NCBI GenBank assembly: GCA_001298575.1
Contig: LJCV01000276.1
Coordinates: 1 to 45,445 of the forward strand
Origin: Actinobacteria bacterium OK074
Lineage (GTDB): Bacteria; Actinomycetota; Actinomycetes; Streptomycetales; Streptomycetaceae
Length of the DNA stretch: 45,445 nucleotides
Direction of reading: 5' to 3'
The notes beneath the pieces are model-generated. The model saw only the letters and a program-made list of their open reading frames with translations. It had not been told where the DNA came from and did no database searches. The translations under genes were made by a program, and so were the position numbers. Positions 42,067 through 45,445 of the stretch are shown here, piece by piece. How positions within the stretch are numbered: position 1 is the stretch's first letter; each line of letters starts with the position of its first letter.

Positions 42067-43314
42067 GTGTCAGCGGAGATCGTCAATCCTCGCAGTGACA
42101 GCGACACCGGTACCGACCAGGGCAACGGAACCGAGTCGCTCGCGTCCGGCGGGCCTCTGGACACCTTCGACCCGGCGTTCGCGCTGCACCGCGGGGGCAA
42201 GATGGCCGTCGAGGCCACCGTGCCCGTCCGCGACAAGGACGACCTGTCCCTCGCCTACACGCCCGGTGTCGCCAAGGTGTGCACCGCCATCGCCGAACAG
42301 CCCGAACTCGTCTACGACTACACGTGGAAGTCGAACGTCGTGGCCGTCGTCACCGACGGCACGGCCGTGCTCGGCCTCGGTGACATCGGCCCCGAGGCGT
42401 CCCTGCCCGTGATGGAGGGCAAGGCGATCCTGTTCAAGCAGTTCGGCGGCGTCGACGCCGTGCCGATCGCGCTCGACACCACCGACACGGACGAGATCAT
42501 CGAGACCGTCGTCCGGCTCGCGCCGTCCTTCGGCGGCGTCAACCTGGAGGACATCTCCGCGCCGCGCTGCTTCGAGATCGAGCGCCGGCTCCAGGAGCGC
42601 CTCGACATCCCGATCTTCCACGACGACCAGCACGGTACGGCGATCGTGACGCTGGCCGCGCTGCGCAATGCCGCACGGCTGACCGGGCGGGCGCTCGGCG
42701 AACTGCGCGCGGTCATCTCGGGCGCGGGCGCGGCCGGGGTCGCCATCGCGAAGATGCTGGTGGAGGCGGGGATCGGTGACGTTTCCGTCGCCGACCGCAA
42801 GGGCATCGTCTCCGCCGACCGGGACGATCTGACGCCCGTCAAGCGGGAGTTGGCCTCCTTCACCAACAAGGCGGGGCTCTCCGGGTCGCTGGAGTCGGTG
42901 CTCGCCGGTGCGGACGTCTTCATCGGCGTCTCCGGCGGTACGGTGCCGGAGCCGGCCGTGGCTTCCATGGCCAAGGGCGCGTTCGTGTTCGCGATGGCCA
43001 ACCCGAACCCCGAGGTCCACCCCGACGTCGCGCACAAGTACGCGGCGGTGGTGGCGACCGGGCGCTCCGACTTCCCGAACCAGATCAACAACGTGCTGGC
43101 GTTCCCGGGGATCTTCGCGGGGGCGCTGTCCGTGCGGGCGTCCAGGATCACCGAGGGGATGAAGCTGGCGGCGGCGGAGGCGCTGGCGGCTGTGGTGGGG
43201 GACGACCTTGCCGCGGACTACGTGATTCCGTCCCCCTTCGACGCGCGGGTCGCACCGGCGGTTACGGCGGCGGTGGCAGCGGCGGCCCGAGCGGAGGGTG
43301 TTGCTCGGCGCTAA
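42067..43314 (+). CDS. NAD(P)-dependent malic enzyme
   Basis: 415 residues of the short bacterial malic-enzyme type. SLAYTPGVAKVCTAIAE holds the catalytic Tyr and DYTWKSNVVAVVTDGTAVLG follows. FHDDQHGTAIVTLAAL carries the metal-binding Asp residues and VISGAGAAGVAIAKML is the dinucleotide-binding fold; ANPNPEVHPDVA also is conserved. It decarboxylates malate to pyruvate, supplying pyruvate and NAD(P)H, relevant to antibiotic and lipid precursor supply. It lacks the C-terminal phosphotransacetylase domain of long MaeB forms. GTG start at 42067 preceded by AAGGGG. Confidence 0.94.
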   Translation: MSAEIVNPRSDSDTGTDQGNGTESLASGGPLDTFDPAFALHRGGKMAVEATVPVRDKDDLSLAYTPGVAKVCTAIAEQPELVYDYTWKSNVVAVVTDGTAVLGLGDIGPEASLPVMEGKAILFKQFGGVDAVPIALDTTDTDEIIETVVRLAPSFGGVNLEDISAPRCFEIERRLQERLDIPIFHDDQHGTAIVTLAALRNAARLTGRALGELRAVISGAGAAGVAIAKMLVEAGIGDVSVADRKGIVSADRDDLTPVKRELASFTNKAGLSGSLESVLAGADVFIGVSGGTVPEPAVASMAKGAFVFAMANPNPEVHPDVAHKYAAVVATGRSDFPNQINNVLAFPGIFAGALSVRASRITEGMKLAAAEALAAVVGDDLAADYVIPSPFDARVAPAVTAAVAAAARAEGVARR

Positions 43315-43322
43315 CTTTTTTT
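43286..43322 (+). terminator. Terminator at the end of the malic enzyme gene
   Basis: CCGAGC/GCTCGG (43287-43292 and 43303-43308) form a stem overlapping the last codons, followed after 7 bases by seven T (43316-43322). U-tract good, stem short. Confidence 0.55.
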
Positions 43323-43420
43323 GCCCGCCCGCCCACCCGATCGGCCTGGTTTCAAGGTGCCCTTGGGCGCCTACTGGGGGGCCGCCTTGGGTGTGTGGGC
43401 GGGTGCGTGTTTGTGCGTGG

Positions 43421-43456
43421 CTGGGCGCGCCGTTCCTCGCGCCCCTTTGGGGCGCG
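43421..43456 (-). repeat. Degenerate copy of the Streptomyces intergenic repeat
   Basis: On the minus strand it reads CGCGCCCC-AAA-GGGGCGCG hairpin followed by AGGAACGGCGCGCCCAG, aligning with the GGGGCGCGGGGAACTGCGCG core of the copies at 28, 193 and 4652. Follows the malic enzyme 3' end. Confidence 0.6.
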
Positions 43457-43566
43457 TTGGTGTGCGGGGTGCGAAGGGTGCGGCTCTTGCAGTGATGCCT
43501 TGCGGGACACGCGTCACAGGGCTCGTTGGTTCCGTCCCTGCCGTCGTGGACCCTATCGTCGATGTC

Positions 43567-44535
43567 ATGTTCGCTGCCTACGCTGCCCGAATTGATCGTG
43601 ATCAGCCGCTCGACGGCCTGGAGTTGGGGGAGCGGCCCGCCCCCGGAGCACGGCCGGGGTGGGTGACCGTGGATGTCAGGGCCGCCTCGCTGAACCATCA
43701 CGACCTGTGGTCCCTGCGCGGAGTCGGGCTGCCCGAGGAACGGCTGCCGATGATCCTCGGCTGCGACGCGGCCGGTGTCGACGAGGACGGCAACGACGTC
43801 GTCGTCCACTCCGTCATCGGGCAGACCGGGCACGGGGTCGGGCCCAAGGAGCCGCGCTCCATCCTCACCGAGCGCTACCAGGGCACCTTCGCCGAACAGG
43901 TGTCCGTGCCCGCGTGGAACGTCCTCCCGAAGCCGAAGGAACTCTCCTTCGTGGAGGCCGCCTGCCTGCCCACGGCCTGGCTGACCGCCTACCGCATGCT
44001 CTTCACCAACGCCGGCGTACGCCCCGGTGACTCCGTCCTCGTCCAGGGCGCCGGGGGCGGGGTCGCCACCGCCGCGATCGTGCTCGGCCGGGCGGCCGGG
44101 CTGCGGGTCTTCGCCACCAGCCGCGACGAGGCGAAGCGCAAGCGGGCCGTCGAGCTCGGGGCCGTGGACGCCCTGGAGCCGGGGGCGCGGCTGCCGCAGC
44201 GGGTGGACGCGGTCATCGAGACCGTGGGCGCGGCCACCTGGTCCCACTCGGTCAAGTCCCTGCGTCCCGGCGGCACCCTCGTCATCTCGGGCGCCACGAG
44301 CGGCGACCGGCCCTCCCACGCGGAACTCACCCGGATCTTCTTCCTGGAACTCAAGGTCGTCGGCTCCACCATGGGCAGCAAGGACGAGCTGGAGGACCTG
44401 CTCTCCTTCTGCGCCACGACCGGCGTACGGCCGGTGATCGACGAGGTACTCCCGCTCGACCGCGCCCGCGAGGGGTTCGAACGGATCGAGTCCGGCGACC
44501 AGTTCGGCAAGATCGTGCTTACGCCGTCGGCCTGA
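43567..44535 (+). CDS. MDR-family zinc-type/quinone oxidoreductase
   Basis: 322 residues. GroES-like N-terminal half with SLNHHDLWSLRG and GCDAAGV, then the nucleotide-binding VLVQGAGGGVATAAIVLGRA, and VDAVIETVGAATW in the Rossmann half. It lacks the clear structural-zinc Cys cluster, so it may be a quinone/alkenal reductase rather than an alcohol dehydrogenase. TATCGT (43554-43559) is 7 bp from the ATG: leaderless transcript likely. The longer upstream frame covers the intergenic repeat and is rejected. Confidence 0.9.
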   Translation: MFAAYAARIDRDQPLDGLELGERPAPGARPGWVTVDVRAASLNHHDLWSLRGVGLPEERLPMILGCDAAGVDEDGNDVVVHSVIGQTGHGVGPKEPRSILTERYQGTFAEQVSVPAWNVLPKPKELSFVEAACLPTAWLTAYRMLFTNAGVRPGDSVLVQGAGGGVATAAIVLGRAAGLRVFATSRDEAKRKRAVELGAVDALEPGARLPQRVDAVIETVGAATWSHSVKSLRPGGTLVISGATSGDRPSHAELTRIFFLELKVVGSTMGSKDELEDLLSFCATTGVRPVIDEVLPLDRAREGFERIESGDQFGKIVLTPSA

Positions 44536-44602
44536 CCCTCGCCGACCCCGTACGCCTTCAGCTTCAGCCGGTCTGCTGGGCGTCGGCCGGCATCGATTTT
44601 GT

Positions 44603-44646
44603 TGTCAACTTTGGTTGACATGACTGTCGTGTCAATGTAAGTTGAC
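44603..44646. promoter_or_regulatory. Palindromic operators upstream of the HTH gene
   Basis: 44603-44620 is a perfect inverted repeat TGTCAAC-TTTG-GTTGACA. A second, spaced pair GTCAA-TGTAAG-TTGAC lies at 44631-44646 immediately before the ATG. Both share the TGTCAA half-site and overlap the putative promoter, consistent with autoregulation by a DNA-binding protein. Confidence 0.65.
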
Positions 44647-44649
44647 GTC

Positions 44650-44859
44650 ATGGCCGAAGCAACGGATCTCGCCGAGCGCGCCGGCGATCGCGATCCACGG
44701 GTCGGGCTGCGCGCCGTCACCGCCCTGCGCCGACTGCTGGAGCAGTTGGAGGCGGTTCAGGTGCGCAGTGCGCGCAATCAGGGGTGGTCGTGGCAGGAGA
44801 TCGCCACCGAACTCGGAGTCAGCAGGCAGGCCGTGCACAAGAAGTACGGGAGGCAGTGA
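44650..44859 (+). CDS. Small HTH protein, partner of Clp_N gene
   Basis: 69 residues: N-terminal charged helices and a C-terminal helix-turn-helix, WSWQEIATELGVSRQAVHKK. Such small HTH proteins precede Clp_N-domain genes in streptomycetes. ATG at 44650 directly at the operators, so transcript probably leaderless or very short-leadered. Stop and next start share TGATG. Probably binds the palindromes upstream; target otherwise unknown. Confidence 0.85.
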   Translation: MAEATDLAERAGDRDPRVGLRAVTALRRLLEQLEAVQVRSARNQGWSWQEIATELGVSRQAVHKKYGRQ

Positions 44860-45248
44860 TGTTCGAACGGTTCACCGAGGATGCCCGCGCTGTCGTCGCC
44901 GGCGCGATCACGCACTGCGAACGTGCCGGAGACCGTGAGGTCGGCGAGGCGCACCTGTTGCTTGCCCTGCTCGACCGGGAGGGCAGCCGTGCGGCGTTCG
45001 CGCTGGCCGCGCTCGGGTCGGCCGATCTGGGCGATCCCGCTCGGCGGCGCGAGGCCGTCGCCCGGGATCTTGCCGAGGCTCGCCGTCGGGGTGGTCTGAC
45101 CCGTGCCGACGCGGATGCGCTCTCCGGGCTTGGCATCGATCTGGCGGAGATCGTCTCCAGGGTGGAGGAGGCTCACGGGGAAGGGGCGTTGGCGCCCGAG
45201 GGTACGGGAGTAGAGCCGCGGGGAGTGGGGTGGGAGCACGACGGTTGA
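44859..45248 (+). CDS. Clp_N-domain protein, first repeat
   Basis: 129 residues. One Clp R-domain repeat: MFERFTEDARAVVAGAITHC, VGEAHLLLALLDREGSRAAF, ALAALGSADLGD, then a charged helix EARRRGGLTRADADALSGLG. No AAA+ ATPase follows, so it is a stand-alone adaptor-like protein. ATG at 44859 with GGGAGG six bases upstream, overlapping the HTH stop by 1 bp. In related genomes this protein usually carries two repeats in one reading frame; here the second is out of frame (see next entry), so the product is truncated or the sequence has a frameshift. Confidence 0.75.
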   Translation: MFERFTEDARAVVAGAITHCERAGDREVGEAHLLLALLDREGSRAAFALAALGSADLGDPARRREAVARDLAEARRRGGLTRADADALSGLGIDLAEIVSRVEEAHGEGALAPEGTGVEPRGVGWEHDG

Positions 45249-45445
45249 GGCGGCGGCCGCTTGCCACCGGGGCCAAGGAGGTGCTGGGGCAGTCCCTTCG
45301 TGTGGCCGCTGCTCATGACGACCGTCGCATCGGTGATGAGCACTTGTTGCTGGCGCTTGTTGCGCGGCCTGGGGTGCCGTCCGAGGTGCTTGCCGATCAT
45401 GGGGTGACTTATGCGGGGGTGGAGCGGGTGTTGTGGGGCGGGGAT
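45230..45445 (+). CDS. Clp_N-domain protein, second repeat, partial at the window edge
   Basis: In frame -1 relative to the preceding gene, from GTG 45230 (GGGGAG upstream) or TTG 45245, the translation reads LATGAKEVLGQSLRVAA, IGDEHLLLALVARPGV and ADHGVTYAGVERVLW: a second Clp R-domain repeat. It runs off the window end, so its length is unknown. Could be the C-terminal half of the previous gene after a frameshift in G-rich DNA (45205-45245), or a separate overlapping gene. Confidence 0.6.
   Translation, partial: MGARRLRRRPLATGAKEVLGQSLRVAAAHDDRRIGDEHLLLALVARPGVPSEVLADHGVTYAGVERVLWGGD

Noticed and set aside
43321..43566. N-terminal extension of the MDR oxidoreductase
   Set aside because: It covers the terminator T-run and the intergenic repeat; a -10 element 7 bp before ATG 43567 fixes the start.

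Overview
The window is chromosomal DNA from a Streptomyces or very close relative. Coding regions are extremely G+C rich with a strong third-position bias. It holds Streptomyces hallmark genes: the DasR/dasABCD GlcNAc system, wblE, a SigH-type sigma factor with its anti-sigma gene, eshA, sodN/sodX and a cobalamin-controlled nrdAB. From memory the gene order matches the S. coelicolor core segment around SCO5225-SCO5262; I could not check this by alignment. I see no prophage, insertion sequence, tRNA, rRNA or CRISPR array.

Layout. (1) 1-4600: nrdA-nrdB (class I ribonucleotide reductase) on the minus strand. Its leader carries a cobalamin riboswitch and, just upstream, two NrdR-like boxes that run into the 3' end of a GNAT acetyltransferase gene. 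(2) 4737-9195: two minus-strand carboxylate-uptake units, a DUF3311 protein plus sodium:solute symporter, and CstA plus its small YbdD-type partner. (3) 9336-16464: the N-acetylglucosamine/chitobiose locus, with dasR divergent from dasA-dasB-dasC-dasD and nagB convergent. Four DasR operators (dre) lie in front of dasA and nagB. (4) 16827-18454: a divergent SDR oxidoreductase/TetR pair sharing twin TAGCG-N2-CGYTA operators. (5) 18455-25460: a 733-bp non-coding stretch with an unexpected dre-like site, then a PdtaS-type histidine kinase, wblE, a YegS-type lipid kinase, a small membrane protein, and rshA-sigH. (6) 25461-28852: UBP-type zinc finger, CPA1 Na+/H+ antiporter, PLP-dependent ACC deaminase/D-cysteine desulfhydrase homologue, and a small unknown gene.

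(7) 29127-31732 is the most distinctive system. EshA is a family 2B encapsulin shell protein with an inserted cyclic-nucleotide-binding-like domain. It overlaps by 4 bp a polyprenyl diphosphate synthase that carries a disordered N-terminal extension, so this looks like a shell plus cargo operon for an isoprenoid nanocompartment. (8) 32192-35829: GNAT, DUF952, two VOC proteins, an AraC-type regulator and a small secreted six-cysteine protein. (9) 36161-38620: nickel superoxide dismutase sodN with its maturation protease sodX, a CGNR zinc-finger regulator overlapping sodX tail to tail, and a SAM methyltransferase. (10) 38690-41413: a polar amino-acid ABC importer. (11) 42067-45445: NAD(P) malic enzyme, an MDR-family oxidoreductase, and an HTH gene coupled to a Clp_N-domain gene. 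The second Clp repeat of that gene is out of frame with the first and runs off the window.

A Streptomyces intergenic repeat (core GGGGCGCGGGGAACTGCGCG) occurs four times, always in intergenic DNA beside gene ends. Several genes (lipid kinase, 22903 membrane protein, DUF952, MDR oxidoreductase, possibly the histidine kinase) look leaderless, with a -10-like hexamer 6-11 bp before the start codon.
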